The position numbers and the translations under genes were made by a program. The notes beneath the pieces are model-generated. The model searched no databases, was not told where the DNA came from, and saw only the letters and a program-made list of their open reading frames with translations. Below, piece by piece: positions 11,838 to 21,690 of a DNA stretch of 64,000 nt. How positions within the stretch are numbered: the first letter of the stretch is position 1; each line of letters starts with the position of its first letter. Source of the stretch: Rhizobium rosettiformans (GTDB lineage: Bacteria > Pseudomonadota > Alphaproteobacteria > Rhizobiales > Rhizobiaceae); the NCBI RefSeq assembly GCF_016806065.1, contig NZ_CP032405.1:2074001-2138000 (forward strand), read 5' to 3'.

Positions 11838-12644
11838 TCAGGCGTGATAGGCGGAATCGGGAATATCGGTGATGAACATGTGGCCGGGTGCGTGGGTGAT
11901 GGCAAACGGAACCTTAGACGCCATGACCGCAGCCTGGGGTGTCACCCCGCAGGCCCAGAAGACCGGCACTTCGCCCGGCTCGATCCGCACCGCATCGCCG
12001 AATTCCGGCTTGCCGAGATCGACAATGCCGAGCTCTTCCGGCGCACCCACATGCACGGGCGCGCCGTGCACGGCGGGGAAGCGGCCCGAAATGGTGGCAG
12101 CATCCGCCACGCGCGTCGCCGGGATGGGCCGCATCGAGACGACCAGATTGCCTTGCAGTCGACCCGCAGGCCGGCAGGCGCGATTGGTCAGGTACATCGG
12201 CACATTCGACTTGTCGGTGATGTGGCGGATCTCGATGCCCGCCTCCATCATCGGCGTCTCGAAGGTAAAGCTGCAGCCAATCAGGAAGCTGACGAGATCG
12301 GGATATTCCGCCCAGGCTGCACTTGCGTCTGTTACCTCCTCGGCAAGCTTGCCATCGCGCCAGATCCGGTAGAGCGGCACATCGCGGCGCAGGTCTGCAC
12401 CTTTGGCGAGAACGGTGGCATGCGAGCCCGGATCGGACACGTCGAGCACCGGGCAGGCCTTCGGGTTGCGCTGCGCATAGAGCAGGAAATCGAAGGCCCA
12501 GTCACGTGGAAGCACGATCATGTTCGCCTGGGTAAAGCCAGGCGCCACGCCGGATGTCGGCTCAACGGCGCCGGCCCGATAGCGCTCACGGGCTGTCCGC
12601 GCTGCCGCCGTATCGACATGCCGTAGAGTATCGAGATTGATCAT
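11838..12644 (-). CDS. DUF1445 / YcsI-type putative hydro-lyase
   Basis: A 268-residue DUF1445 protein, the family of Bacillus YcsI and of mitochondrial D-glutamate cyclase. Recognisable segments are [19 protein letters not shown] near residue 34 and the C-terminal [20 protein letters not shown]. It lies between pxpA and the pxpBC fusion, the same company ycsI keeps in Bacillus. The D-glutamate cyclase homologue hydrates 5-oxo-D-proline, so a role in handling 5-oxoproline stereoisomers is plausible but inferred. Confidence 0.85.
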   Translation of the reverse strand: MINLDTLRHVDTAAARTARERYRAGAVEPTSGVAPGFTQANMIVLPRDWAFDFLLYAQRNPKACPVLDVSDPGSHATVLAKGADLRRDVPLYRIWRDGKLAEEVTDASAAWAEYPDLVSFLIGCSFTFETPMMEAGIEIRHITDKSNVPMYLTNRACRPAGRLQGNLVVSMRPIPATRVADAATISGRFPAVHGAPVHVGAPEELGIVDLGKPEFGDAVRIEPGEVPVFWACGVTPQAAVMASKVPFAITHAPGHMFITDIPDSAYHA

Positions 12645-12665
12645 CGAATGTCTCCCGTTGAAGCC

Positions 12666-13430
12666 TCAGCGCGTCAGGAAAGATCGCACCACGATGCCGT
12701 CCTTTTCGAAGGCCTGGCGGATCTCGCGTGCGATCGCGACGGCGCCGGGGCTATCGCCATGGACGCAGATGGACTGCGCATCGATCTTGATGATCGAACC
12801 GTCGATTGCCTCGATCGTGCCGTCATGGGCGAGCTGCAGCATGCGCCTGGCGATGAGACCTGCGTCATGCAGCACCGCGCCGGCTTCGCGCCGTGATACG
12901 AGTGCGCCCGAAGGCGTGTAGGCACGGTCGGCGAATGCTTCGGCAACCACCTTGAGCCCCGAGGCACGCGCCAGCTCGAGGATGGGCGACCCCGCAAGCC
13001 CCATCATCACAAGATCAGGATCGATCGCCTTGATGCCGTCGATCACGGCCTGGCCCTGCTTGGGGTCGTGGGCGATGCGATTGTAGAGGGCGCCATGTGG
13101 CTTCACATATCCGACGCTGATCCCGGCTGCCGCAGCAATGCCTTTGATTGCGCCGATCTGGTAGATCACATCGGCGGTGAGTTCCGCCGAGGTGACATCC
13201 ATGTCGCGCCGGCCGAAGCCGACGCGATCCGGGTAGGAGACATGCGCCCCGATCGAGACGCCGCGCTCGGCGGCAGCCTTGACCGTCTTCAGAATGCCGA
13301 CCGGATCGCCGGCATGGAAACCGCAGGCGACATTGGCGCTGGAGACGATGGAAAGCATCGCCTCGTCGTCGCCCATGGCCCAGGCGCCATAGCTTTCACC
13401 AAGGTCGCTGTTCAGATCGATGGCAGTCAT
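12666..13430 (-). CDS. pxpA: 5-oxoprolinase subunit PxpA (LamB/YcsF family)
   Basis: A 254-residue LamB/YcsF protein. The N terminus shows the family signature [20 protein letters not shown] followed by [12 protein letters not shown], whose Asp and His residues bind the metal in this polysaccharide-deacetylase-like fold; [10 protein letters not shown] is also conserved. PxpA is one subunit of the PxpABC 5-oxoprolinase; the other two are fused in the gene two positions downstream. The order transporter, pxpA, DUF1445, pxpBC mirrors the Bacillus ycsFGI-kipIA group. Confidence 0.93.
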   Translation of the reverse strand: MTAIDLNSDLGESYGAWAMGDDEAMLSIVSSANVACGFHAGDPVGILKTVKAAAERGVSIGAHVSYPDRVGFGRRDMDVTSAELTADVIYQIGAIKGIAAAAGISVGYVKPHGALYNRIAHDPKQGQAVIDGIKAIDPDLVMMGLAGSPILELARASGLKVVAEAFADRAYTPSGALVSRREAGAVLHDAGLIARRMLQLAHDGTIEAIDGSIIKIDAQSICVHGDSPGAVAIAREIRQAFEKDGIVVRSFLTR

Positions 13431-13452
13431 GTCTTCCTCCCTGTTCTCGTTC

Positions 13453-14712
13453 TCAAGCCGCGGTCAGCAGCGCGAAGATCGGTCCGATCGACTTGTAACC
13501 CATGTACCAGGTGAGCGCACAAGTCAGAGCGCCCAGGATCAGCAGCCAGCGCGGATAGCGATAGCCACCCATCAGATCGGAGCGCGCCCAGCCGGCATAG
13601 ATGAAGATGGTGAGGCCAATGGGCAGGATGAGACCATTTAGGCCGCCGACAAAGACCAGCATCTGCGCGGGCGGCGTCGTGATGATGATGTAGAAGAACA
13701 GCGAAACCGCGATGAAGATGACGGTCGCGATGTTGCGGGCGCGTTCGGTCATGTCCTTCTTGAAGACGGTGACGAAGGACACCGAGGTGTAAGCCGCGCC
13801 GATGACCGAGGTGATCGCGGCTGCCCAGAAGATCGCACCGAATATGCGCATGCCGACATCGCCTGCAGCCGCCTGGAAAGCCTGGGCTGCCGGGTTGGCG
13901 CCAGCGCCGGTGACGTCGATGACGACACCGCTTGCGACGACGCCGAGGATGGCAAGGAAAAGCACGTAGCGCATGACGCCGGTGACGGCGATACCCGTCA
14001 GGGCCGCGCGGTTGACGGCGCCGAGGTTCTCGATGCCGACGGTGCCCTTGTCGAGCAGACGGTGGGCGCCGGAATAGGTGATGTAACCGCCGACCGTGCC
14101 GCCGACGATCGTCGTGATCGTCGCAAAATCGATCGTGCTCGGCAGGAAGGTCTGGAAGAAGGCGTCACCCACCGGCGGCTGCGAGACAAGCGCGACGTAA
14201 ACGGTCAACACGATCATCATCAGGCCAGCGACGACGATGACGCGATCGATCGCCACACCTGCGCGGTGCGAGAGGAAGATACCGATCGCGATCAAGGCGC
14301 TAATCGATCCACCCAGCTTGGGGTCGAGGCCGAGCAGCGCATTGAGGCCAAGGCCGGCGCCGCCGATATTGCCGATGTTGAAGAACAGGCCGCCGACGAT
14401 GACGAGGATCGCCAGCACATAGCCGGTGCCGGGAATGGCGGCGTTCGCGATGTCGGAGGCGCGCATCTTGGTCAGCGTGACGATCCGCCAGATGTTCAGC
14501 TGGACCACGAAGTCGATGAGGATCGAGGCGAGGATCGCAAACGCAAAAGCGGATCCGAGCCTTGTCGTGAATGTTGCGGTCTGGGTTATGAAACCGGGCC
14601 CGATGGCGGACGTCGCCATGAGAAAGATTGCGGCGATCAAGGCGCCGCGGCGCGTCTTTGCGGACATGCCGCCGGATGCGGCTCCATCGGGAGCTGTCGA
14701 AGTCTGTTCCAT
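13453..14712 (-). CDS. NRAMP-family transporter of the 5-oxoproline operon (YcsG-like)
   Basis: A 419-residue polytopic membrane protein with about eleven predicted helices starting with [20 protein letters not shown]. This is the divergent NRAMP branch that accompanies pxp genes (Bacillus YcsG) rather than the manganese-transporting MntH branch: the canonical metal-binding DPGN motif of helix 1 is replaced by IGPGF. It is the first gene of the operon and probably imports 5-oxoproline or a related organic solute; the substrate is inferred from context. The ATG at 14712 has a GAGAGGG ribosome site; the frame upstream to 14769 is polar and not helical. Confidence 0.82.
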   Translation of the reverse strand: MEQTSTAPDGAASGGMSAKTRRGALIAAIFLMATSAIGPGFITQTATFTTRLGSAFAFAILASILIDFVVQLNIWRIVTLTKMRASDIANAAIPGTGYVLAILVIVGGLFFNIGNIGGAGLGLNALLGLDPKLGGSISALIAIGIFLSHRAGVAIDRVIVVAGLMMIVLTVYVALVSQPPVGDAFFQTFLPSTIDFATITTIVGGTVGGYITYSGAHRLLDKGTVGIENLGAVNRAALTGIAVTGVMRYVLFLAILGVVASGVVIDVTGAGANPAAQAFQAAAGDVGMRIFGAIFWAAAITSVIGAAYTSVSFVTVFKKDMTERARNIATVIFIAVSLFFYIIITTPPAQMLVFVGGLNGLILPIGLTIFIYAGWARSDLMGGYRYPRWLLILGALTCALTWYMGYKSIGPIFALLTAA

Positions 14713-15042
14713 GTTACCCTCTCGGTTGACCTGTCCCGGCTTTGCGCGGGGCTTGTTGTTCACCTGCAAGGGGTAGCCTCTCGTGGTTTCACAATTCTGT
14801 CAATATTGTTCAACGATTTTATTTGATCGTTCTACTCGATTGCCGCAATGTTGAGCAAATTGATACTCGGATAAGCAGTTTCCCGCTGTCCAAGAACAAT
14901 TTTTGGCCGTGATTGGCTCCCGCCTTGCTGCGATTTCGCACATGGACGATAAGGCAGCGGAGTTATCCACCGATCGATGGATGGCTTGTGAAGATGCAGC
15001 GGGCTAACCGGCACCTTGGGGCCGGCACCTTGGGGAGTGAGC
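14713..15042. promoter_or_regulatory. Divergent control region between the pxp operon and gntR
   Basis: 330 nt without a gene, AT-rich in the half near the operon. It contains the related inverted elements TTGTTCAAC (14806-14814) and GTTGAGCAA (14850-14858), which could be operators for the adjacent GntR protein. No convincing -35/-10 pair was fixed by eye. Confidence 0.4.
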
Positions 15043-15693
15043 ATGGCAGAGACGGAAACGACAGCGGCCCTGGCGCCACGCCTGGCGGAAGCAATTCGCG
15101 ACAGATTGATCAGCGGAGAGCTGAAGCCCGGCCAGCGCTTGTCGGAAGCTGCCCTGAGCGCCGACTTTGCTGTGTCGCGGAACTCGCTGCGCGAGGCCTT
15201 CCGGCTCTTGACTAAAGACGGTCTGCTTCAGCACGAACCGAATAGGGGTGTCTTCGTCGCAACGCCCAGCATGGCCTCGATCATCGATATCTACCGCGTT
15301 CGCCGCCTGGTCGAGTGTCAGGCACTGTCCAATGCCTACCCCAACCACCCGGCAGTTGCCCGCATGCGGGCGGCAGTCGACACCGCTCGTGCGGCGAGCA
15401 AGCTCAACGACTGGACCGCGGTCGGTAGCGAGAACATGAAATTCCACGCAGCAATCGTCGATCTGGCCGACAGTGAGAGACTGACGAGCTTTTATGCGCA
15501 GATCGCTGCCGAACTGCGCTTGAGCTTCGGCCTGCTCAAGGAGCCCGAACTGCTCCACGCGCCCTATGTCGAGATGAATGCGGCCATTCTCGAAAAGCTC
15601 GTGGCGGGCGACCCGAAGGGCGCCGCCGCCGCCTTGGAAGCCTATCTCCTGCAGTCCGAACGGACGGTGCTGGCGGCCTTCTCCCGGATCTGA
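15043..15693 (+). CDS. GntR-family (FCD/FadR-type) regulator
   Basis: A 216-residue regulator with an N-terminal winged HTH (about 12-75; GELKPGQRLSEAALSADFAV and SRNSLREAFRLLTKDGLL) and a C-terminal helical FCD effector domain (about 85-210). Divergent from the 5-oxoproline operon across 330 nt, it is the likely local regulator, taking the place of KipR in the Bacillus group. The ATG at 15043 has a GGGGAG-type site; a GTG/ATG upstream at 15016 is less likely. It converges with the SDR gene, leaving 24 nt. Confidence 0.85.
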   Translation: MAETETTAALAPRLAEAIRDRLISGELKPGQRLSEAALSADFAVSRNSLREAFRLLTKDGLLQHEPNRGVFVATPSMASIIDIYRVRRLVECQALSNAYPNHPAVARMRAAVDTARAASKLNDWTAVGSENMKFHAAIVDLADSERLTSFYAQIAAELRLSFGLLKEPELLHAPYVEMNAAILEKLVAGDPKGAAAALEAYLLQSERTVLAAFSRI

Positions 15694-15717
15694 AGACAGA
15701 TACCTCCAGGTGGGCGC

Positions 15718-16473
15718 TCAGAGGGACGCGGTAATGCCTCCGTCCACATAGAGGATATGGCCGTTGACGAAGGACGACGCGTCGGACGCGAGAAAGATGC
15801 AGGCCCCGGCCAATTCCTCGACCTTGCCCCAGCGCCCCGCCGGCGTGCGTTTTGACAGCCAGGCCGTGAACTCCGGATCTGCAACGAGGGCCGCATTGAG
15901 CGGCGTCTCGAAATAGCCGGGCGCAATCGCATTGCATTGCAGTCCATGGCGCGCCCAATCCGTAGCCATGCCCTTGGTGAGGTTTCCTACGGCGCCCTTG
16001 GTCGCCGTATAGGGCGCGATCGTCGGACGCGCGAGTGCCGTCTGGACGCTGGCAATATTGATGATTTTGCCGCGCCCGCGTCCGATCATGTGGCGCGCGA
16101 CGGCCTGGCCGACATTGAAAACGCTCGAGACATTCGCGGCCAGCAGCTTCTCGAAGGCCTCGGCCGGGAAGTCTTCCAGCGGCGCCCGATGCTGCATGCC
16201 GGCATTATTGACGAGGATGTCGATCGGACCGACGTCCGCCTCGAAGCGGTCGACTGCCTCACGCACGGCCACATGATCGGTCACGTCAAACGGCAGGATC
16301 CTCGCCCCGGATCCAAGCTTGGCTGCAGCCACCTCGAGCTTGTCCAGACTGCGTCCGTTAAGCACGATCTCCGCGCCGGCCTGCTGCAAGCCGGAGGCGA
16401 GGGCGAAGCCGATGCCTTGAGATGACCCGGTGATCAGCGCCCGTCGGCCCGAAAGATCGAAAAGCTTGTGCAT
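15718..16473 (-). CDS. SDR-family oxidoreductase, gluconate 5-dehydrogenase-like
   Basis: A 251-residue classical short-chain dehydrogenase. The cofactor loop TGSSQGIGFAL is near the N terminus, NNAG follows at about residue 90, and the catalytic Ser, Tyr and Lys are in IASVQTALARPTIAPYTATK. Overall pattern (FDLSGRRALITGSSQGIG, DPEFTAWLSKRTPAGRWG) is that of the IdnO/gluconate 5-dehydrogenase group, although substrate prediction in SDRs is weak. The ATG at 16473 has a GAAGGCGG ribosome site and was preferred over 16494. No obvious pathway partner is adjacent. Confidence 0.8.
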   Translation of the reverse strand: MHKLFDLSGRRALITGSSQGIGFALASGLQQAGAEIVLNGRSLDKLEVAAAKLGSGARILPFDVTDHVAVREAVDRFEADVGPIDILVNNAGMQHRAPLEDFPAEAFEKLLAANVSSVFNVGQAVARHMIGRGRGKIINIASVQTALARPTIAPYTATKGAVGNLTKGMATDWARHGLQCNAIAPGYFETPLNAALVADPEFTAWLSKRTPAGRWGKVEELAGACIFLASDASSFVNGHILYVDGGITASL

Positions 16474-16553
16474 GGTATCCGCCTTCACTGACAATGATCG
16501 TCACCCCGGACTTGGCCAAGGCACAATCAAAGTCAAGGCAATTGCACGGCTAC

Positions 16554-17063
16554 TCAGTTCACTGGAAGCGTTTCGTCCGCTGTCAGGCTCGCCTCCCTGA
16601 AGCGCGCTTCGAACTCCAGGCGCAGTGCCCGTCGTGTTTCTGCAGCGCGTTGGCGGCGTTTGCGAATGTCGGTTTGCGCCGCATAGGGAGGGACAGCCGT
16701 CGGTCTGCCTTCGGCATCGACAGCGACCATCGTGAAGTAACAGGAGTTCGTGTGCCGCCGCTCGCCGGTCCTAATGTTTTCGGCCTCGACCCGAATGCCG
16801 ACCTCCATCGAGGTTCGACCGGCATGGTTGATCGACGCCCGAAACGTCACAAGCTCGCCGACATGGATTGGCTGGCGAAACACGACCTGATCCACCGACA
16901 AGGTCACCGCATATTGCTGCGAGTAGCGCGAAGCGCAGGAATAGGCCACCCGATCGAGCAGATTGAGCAGCGCACCGCCATGCACCTTCCCGGAAAAGTT
17001 GGCCATGTCGGGTGTCATCAGGACCACCATCTCGAGTTGGCTGGTGTCGTGCGGTTCGTCCAT
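16554..17063 (-). CDS. Acyl-CoA thioesterase, hotdog fold
   Basis: A 169-residue single-hotdog thioesterase of the YciA/BFIT-like acyl-CoA hydrolase type. The conserved central helix segment GKVHGGALLNLLDRVAYSCA holds the acidic active-site residue, and DQVVFRQPIHVGELV is the following strand. The C-terminal tail (about 125-169) is long, charged and helical. The frame continues upstream to 17393 but that extension has no hydrophobic core and lacks coding character, so 17063 was chosen. Substrate chain length is unknown. Confidence 0.85.
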   Translation of the reverse strand: MDEPHDTSQLEMVVLMTPDMANFSGKVHGGALLNLLDRVAYSCASRYSQQYAVTLSVDQVVFRQPIHVGELVTFRASINHAGRTSMEVGIRVEAENIRTGERRHTNSCYFTMVAVDAEGRPTAVPPYAAQTDIRKRRQRAAETRRALRLEFEARFREASLTADETLPVN

Positions 17064-17456
17064 GAAATGCCCTCTGCGCTTTTTTCTGCTCCCCATCCTA
17101 TTGTGCGGCGCGATCGGCGCAAGTGTCACACTGTGCAGGCAGAAGAGTTGTTGAAGCACCCCTGAGGCAGCCGAACTTCGCGCTTCCTGCCAACTCTGCG
17201 AGGCCAGCACAGCGTGCACGATTTTGCCGTGACTGCGACGACACCTCGGGATTGTTCCCATTGACAGGGCAGAATGCGCGGGGACACCGATCGATGCGGA
17301 TTTTAGACTCCCGTCATGCCCGTATTTGGAGAAATATACGACCGCCGACCCTGCCGGCGCGTCCGCCGGGGCATGTCTGGATTGCCGCCGCACCTAAGCC
17401 TGTTTCAAGTCATTTCATCACGCGCGGTCCCCATTTGTGCCGCATGATTTTGCCTG
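17064..17456. other. Gene-free stretch upstream of the thioesterase gene
   Basis: About 390 nt between the thioesterase start and the phosphatase stop. I see only short open frames without family signatures, no RNA gene and no clear promoter or terminator. Confidence 0.5.
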
Positions 17457-18020
17457 TCATGCCCCGGCGGACTGCCGGCCGATGACGCTGACCGCGCCGG
17501 CCGCATCCATTGTCGTGAATAAGAGCTCGCCGCTACGAGGAACGACGGATGTCAGCCCCGTGATGTTCACCTGATGCGTGACGAGCACAAGAGGTAGGTT
17601 CGCAGGCGGGCTTAACAGCCAAGTTCGCAAAGCTTCCGTCTGTGTGGCGCCGTTCTCGGCCCGGCCGAAAAAGGAATTGAGAAGCGGCTGCGGCGACACC
17701 GGGCCAAGGTCCAGTAGACGTGCGGTGTCGAGACATCGACACCATTCGCTCGAATAGACCGCCGCCCTGTCGATCCCGTTTTCGCGCAGCAAGGAGCCAA
17801 TGCGCTGCGCCTGGCTTCGGCCCTCATCGGAGAGATTGCGCTGCGTGCTGCAATCGCCGAGGCGCATGCCCGGAGGATCGCCTGTCCCTGGCGCGATCGC
17901 ATGCCGCAGAAGCACGAAGGCCCGCTTGGCGCGCAACGCTTCCCAGGGATCGGCGCTGAGCGCAGGCTTGCTCGCCAGGACAAGAAGCGAAGTCATCAGA
18001 AAAGAGCGTCGCGAAGGCAT
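17457..18020 (-). CDS. Exported histidine phosphatase-superfamily protein
   Basis: A 187-residue histidine phosphatase. The catalytic RHA motif (FVLLRHAIAPGTGDP) lies near residue 37 and the second histidine is in LVTHQVNITGL. The N terminus MPSRRSFLMTSLLVLASKPALSAD looks like a twin-arginine-type signal (SRRSFL plus a hydrophobic run and an ALSA cleavage site), so the enzyme is probably periplasmic. The ATG at 18020 begins exactly at this signal; upstream frame to 18125 would bury it. Substrate unknown. Confidence 0.82.
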   Translation of the reverse strand: MPSRRSFLMTSLLVLASKPALSADPWEALRAKRAFVLLRHAIAPGTGDPPGMRLGDCSTQRNLSDEGRSQAQRIGSLLRENGIDRAAVYSSEWCRCLDTARLLDLGPVSPQPLLNSFFGRAENGATQTEALRTWLLSPPANLPLVLVTHQVNITGLTSVVPRSGELLFTTMDAAGAVSVIGRQSAGA

Positions 18021-18264
18021 AGCTGTCGTTCCCCGAGCACAACGAAAAACCGAACACTTCGCTCTACGGCGCGCAAAACAATCGAGATCGCCAACTCGGC
18101 GCACATCTCTGTGAACAGCGGACATTCGAGCTCAAAGCACGGCACCTGGGCTCGGCCCGTAAAGATTGCATTCACCTTTTCCCGGTAAAGCTTTGTTAGC
18201 AATTCCCAGAGGCCCCGGGTGTCCGACTTCGAATGCGCCCGGCATTAGTTTGAGTTCTTGTGCC

Positions 18265-19359
18265 ATGCGTTCCAAGGTTGTCCCTTCGCTCCTCATCGGC
18301 TGTCTGGTGCTTGCCGGCTGCAGTGCTCGCACCAATCCGATAGAAGCCCTGCAGCTTGGCTCAAAGCGGGCGCCCCAACAGGTTCAGACTGCCGCAGCCC
18401 CGACACCTGCCGTCGCCGTCGACGAGCAAACAGGTTCCATTTCATCCGTAGCGTCGACATCCGGCAGTGACCCGCAGGCTTTGTCCTGGGCTGGAGACAC
18501 GCCGAACCAGGCGCATTTCGATACGCCGCAGATGACCGCCGGCATGCCCGTACCCAACCAGCGGCCAATGGCCATGCTGTCGTCCCCGATACGCGCGGTC
18601 CTTGCCCCCCGGGACCCGACTGAGCGCTCCAACGGACGCCATCGCGTTTTCAATCAGCGCTTCAGCGATGCCAAGCCGATCAACTTCGGCAAGGTGACAC
18701 CGAAGCATCATGCCGTGCACGGCGTGGACGTTTCGCGCTGGCAGGGGAATATCGACTGGCAGACGCTACGCAGCCAGGGCGCCAACTTCGCCTATATCAA
18801 GGCGACCGATGGCGGCGACCATCTCGATCCGATGTTTCACACCAATTGGAAGCGGGCCAAGGAGGCCGGTGTGAAGCGCGGCGCCTATCACTTCTTCTAT
18901 TGGTGCCGCGTGGCCTCGGAGCAGGCGGACTGGTTCATCCGCAACGTGCCGCGTGATCCGGATGCCCTGCCGCCGGTCATCGACGTCGAATACAATGGCG
19001 AATCCAGCTGCCGCTTCCGCCTCTCGCCGGAAAAGGCACGCGAAAAGATGCAGGTCTTCATGGATCGTCTCGAGCGGCACTATGGCAAGCGTCCGGTCAT
19101 CTACACGGCCCCCGACTTCTACAAGGACAATCTGCGCGGCCACTTCCTCGATTACCCCTTCTGGCTCCGCTCGGTCGCGGCCCATCCCTCCAAAGTCTAT
19201 CCGGGCCGCAAGTGGGTCTTCTGGCAGTATTCCGGCTCCGGCCTCTCCCAGGGCGTCAATGGCAAGATCGATCTGAATGTCTTCTATGGCTCGGTCGCCG
19301 ACTGGCAGAATTGGGTCGCGGGCAAGAAGAGCTGGGAGAGGGTCGCGGGCCTGCGTTGA
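18265..19359 (+). CDS. GH25-family lysozyme-like lipoprotein
   Basis: A 364-residue protein with a lipoprotein signal (MRSKVVPSLLIGCLVLAGCS, lipobox LAGC), a Pro/Ala-rich linker to about residue 145, and a glycoside hydrolase 25 domain (about 151-350). The domain opens with HGVDVSRWQGNIDW and carries the catalytic Asp-x-Glu in VIDVEYNG near residue 240. GH25 enzymes cut the beta-1,4 bond between N-acetylmuramic acid and N-acetylglucosamine, so it probably remodels peptidoglycan from the outer membrane. The ATG at 18265 marks the signal peptide; the frame starts earlier at 18166 but that part lacks a signal. Confidence 0.9.
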   Translation: MRSKVVPSLLIGCLVLAGCSARTNPIEALQLGSKRAPQQVQTAAAPTPAVAVDEQTGSISSVASTSGSDPQALSWAGDTPNQAHFDTPQMTAGMPVPNQRPMAMLSSPIRAVLAPRDPTERSNGRHRVFNQRFSDAKPINFGKVTPKHHAVHGVDVSRWQGNIDWQTLRSQGANFAYIKATDGGDHLDPMFHTNWKRAKEAGVKRGAYHFFYWCRVASEQADWFIRNVPRDPDALPPVIDVEYNGESSCRFRLSPEKAREKMQVFMDRLERHYGKRPVIYTAPDFYKDNLRGHFLDYPFWLRSVAAHPSKVYPGRKWVFWQYSGSGLSQGVNGKIDLNVFYGSVADWQNWVAGKKSWERVAGLR

Positions 19360-19381
19360 GGCCCGCGTCGACACAAGGGTG

Positions 19382-19558
19382 TCAGATAGGCGACGGCTCC
19401 GTCACGGGCGGATCGCGCGTCTCGTCGGGATTGGGTGTCGGCACCTCGTCCGGCAAGACGTCCGGCTGCGGCTCCTCGATCGGGACTTCCGGAGCCCAGG
19501 TCGGAGCGGGCATCGGGGGCTGGTCGTCATAGGGTGTGGAAGGGTTTGGGGTCGTCAT
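19382..19558 (-). CDS. Small proline-rich acidic protein
   Basis: A 58-residue product that begins MTTPNPSTPYDDQPPMPAPT and is rich in Pro, Glu and Asp to its end, with no hydrophobic segment. A ribosome site AGGGAG lies 7 nt before the ATG at 19558. The upstream frame to 19975 overlaps treZ antisense and is not credible. It is likely disordered; function unknown. Reality as a gene is supported only by start signal and biased composition. Confidence 0.5.
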   Translation of the reverse strand: MTTPNPSTPYDDQPPMPAPTWAPEVPIEEPQPDVLPDEVPTPNPDETRDPPVTEPSPI

Positions 19559-19698
19559 GATCATCTCCCTGAGAGCCGCCCGCCGCGGAACGCGGACGGG
19601 CTCGGCATCAGGAAGTAGCAATTCCGCCGCCCTCGACTTTGTTCCTGAAAACCCAGCCGGCTTCATTGCCGCCGTTCTGCGCTCCTCGCATCCGTGCC

Positions 19699-19724
19699 GG
19701 AACTTTACCCTTGTCCATATTGTT
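19699..19724 (+). promoter_or_regulatory. Possible EcfG-type stress promoter of treZ
   Basis: GGAAC at 19699-19703 and TGTT at 19721-19724 are 17 nt apart, one base from the GGAAC-N16/17-CGTT consensus, and lie 37 nt before the start codon. Confidence 0.4.
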
Positions 19725-19760
19725 CGATCCACCGGATGAACCGAGGGAGAAGGCGAGCGG

Positions 19761-21608
19761 ATGGATGAACAACGATCAAGGCCCGAAGACGAGCGTCCGG
19801 TCGATCCGGAATACCGGGTGTTTCCCAAAAGCTGGGGCGCGGAATACATCGCTGCCGGCGAGGTGAGGTTTCGCTTGTGGGCCTCGGGCATCGAGACACT
19901 CAACCTTCGCCTGATCGATGAAGAGGTGCCGATGACGGCCATGGGCGATGGCTGGTGGGAGCTTCTCGCGACCAATATCGCGCCAGGGACGCCTTATGCC
20001 TTCGTGCTCCCGGATGGGAGACATGTCCCCGATCCCGCCGGTCGCGCTCTGGAGTCGGATGTTCACGGTCCGTCGCTCGTTGTCGATCCGACCGCCTATC
20101 GCTGGAAGAACAGAGGCTGGACGGGCCGTCCCTGGTCTGAAGCAGTAGTCTATGAAATCCACGTGGGGACTTTCACCGACGAAGGCACATTTGCGGCGGC
20201 AGCGGCAAGATTGCCTGCCCTTGCAGATCTTGGGGTGACAGTGGTTCAATTGATGCCCGTTGCCGCCTTCGGGGGTAAGCGCGGCTGGGGTTACGACGGC
20301 GTACTTCTCTACACGCCCCATCCGTCTTATGGCTCCCCCGATGACATGAAGGCCTTCATAGATGCCGCCCATGGCCTCGGTCTGATGGTCATGCTCGATG
20401 TCGTTTACAATCACCTGGGGCTCGATGGAAATCATCTGCAAGTCTACGCGCCGGATCTCTTCATGGCTGAAGGCACCCCCTGGGGACCGAGGCCGGATGT
20501 GTCCCGCAAGCCGATGCGTGACCTCATCGCGGAAAACGCGCTTTACTGGCTGGAAGAATTTGCCCTCGACGGCCTCCGCTTCGATGCCGTCGACCGGATT
20601 GAAGACGCAGACAGCGACGAGCACTTCGTCGAAGAGCTGGCGCTTCTGATCCGCAAGACTTTGCCGGGGCGTCACGTCCATCTGGTGGTCGAAGACAGCC
20701 GCAACATCACGGCTCTGCACGAGCGAAGCGAAGACAATGCGGTCCGCCTCTATGACGCGGTCTGGAATGATGGCTATCACCACCTTATCCATGCCTGGGC
20801 CACCGGCGAGCATGTTGGGCATTTCAAGGTTTTCGCCCAGAACTTCTGGCCACGCATCACAAAGACGCTCGCAACCGGCTTCGCCATCCAGGGTGAGCGG
20901 ATCGAGGGCAAAGGCGATGCATTGGTGGGCGAACCAAGCGGCCACCTGCCGCCCGTCACCTTCATCAACTTTCTGCAGAACCACGATCAAATCGGCAATC
21001 GCGGCCGCGGCGATCGCTTGTGGAGCCTCATCGACCCCGATCTTGCCGAGCGATTGATGGCGATCTTGCTGCTCGCGCCGCAGATTCCGATGCTCTTCAT
21101 GGGCGATGAATTCCGATCACGCGGCAAGTTCTTCTTTTTCAGCGACTACCCTTCGGATTTCGATCAGAACTCTCCCGAGGATCGACTGCGGGAAGCCATA
21201 GCTTTTGGCACTGACGACCTCGAGCTTCAGGAAATTCGCGACCCCAATGATCTCGAAACCTTCATCGCCTCCAAGCTCGATTGGCAGGAGGCTGAAACCA
21301 AACGAGGGATGGTTTCACGAACCATCTGCCGTGACCTGATCGAAAAACGAAAGCGTCACCTGATGCCTCGGCTTGCAGATGTTGGCGGCGGCGTCGGCCT
21401 TGTGCTGATGGCGGAGGAGGGGAGGCTGGCAATCGATTGGCAGCTGGGGGAGCATCGCTGGCAGTTGCGGGCAAATTTCAGCGATGAGACTGCAACGCTG
21501 CCGCCGGTCCATGGAGCCACCATCCATGTCATGCCGCCCGAAGCTCAGTCAGACATGCGGGATCTCTCACGCTTTCCCGCGGCAAGCCTGATTGTAGCCT
21601 GCGGCTAG
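19761..21608 (+). CDS. treZ: Malto-oligosyltrehalose trehalohydrolase
   Basis: A 615-residue GH13 enzyme that releases trehalose from maltooligosyl-trehalose. An N-terminal CBM48-like beta domain (about 15-105) precedes the barrel; the catalytic residues are Asp275 (GLRFDAVDRIED), Glu311 (HLVVEDSRN) and Asp409 (FLQNHDQIGN). EIHVGTFTDEGTF and WGYDGVLLYTPHPSYG are typical of TreZ and distinguish it from branching and debranching enzymes. The partner treY is not in this window, which is unusual since the two are often adjacent. A stress-type promoter precedes it. Confidence 0.93.
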   Translation: MDEQRSRPEDERPVDPEYRVFPKSWGAEYIAAGEVRFRLWASGIETLNLRLIDEEVPMTAMGDGWWELLATNIAPGTPYAFVLPDGRHVPDPAGRALESDVHGPSLVVDPTAYRWKNRGWTGRPWSEAVVYEIHVGTFTDEGTFAAAAARLPALADLGVTVVQLMPVAAFGGKRGWGYDGVLLYTPHPSYGSPDDMKAFIDAAHGLGLMVMLDVVYNHLGLDGNHLQVYAPDLFMAEGTPWGPRPDVSRKPMRDLIAENALYWLEEFALDGLRFDAVDRIEDADSDEHFVEELALLIRKTLPGRHVHLVVEDSRNITALHERSEDNAVRLYDAVWNDGYHHLIHAWATGEHVGHFKVFAQNFWPRITKTLATGFAIQGERIEGKGDALVGEPSGHLPPVTFINFLQNHDQIGNRGRGDRLWSLIDPDLAERLMAILLLAPQIPMLFMGDEFRSRGKFFFFSDYPSDFDQNSPEDRLREAIAFGTDDLELQEIRDPNDLETFIASKLDWQEAETKRGMVSRTICRDLIEKRKRHLMPRLADVGGGVGLVLMAEEGRLAIDWQLGEHRWQLRANFSDETATLPPVHGATIHVMPPEAQSDMRDLSRFPAASLIVACG

Positions 21609-21640
21609 CAGGCCATGACGAAAAAAACTGCACCTTGGCA

Positions 21641-21665
21641 GGAACCCTCGAGCCGATTGCACGTT
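21641..21665 (+). promoter_or_regulatory. EcfG-type general stress promoter
   Basis: GGAAC (21641-21645), exactly 16 nt, then CGTT (21662-21665): a perfect match to the alphaproteobacterial general-stress sigma consensus, 25 nt before the start of the small gene at 21691. Confidence 0.65.
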
Positions 21666-21690
21666 CTAGTGAAATCAGGAGGAGTGCGGC

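Noticed and set aside
17123..17485. Open frame of 120 codons between thioesterase and phosphatase genes
   Set aside because: No ribosome site, Arg/Pro-rich translation without hydrophobic core, and overlap with the phosphatase 3' end.
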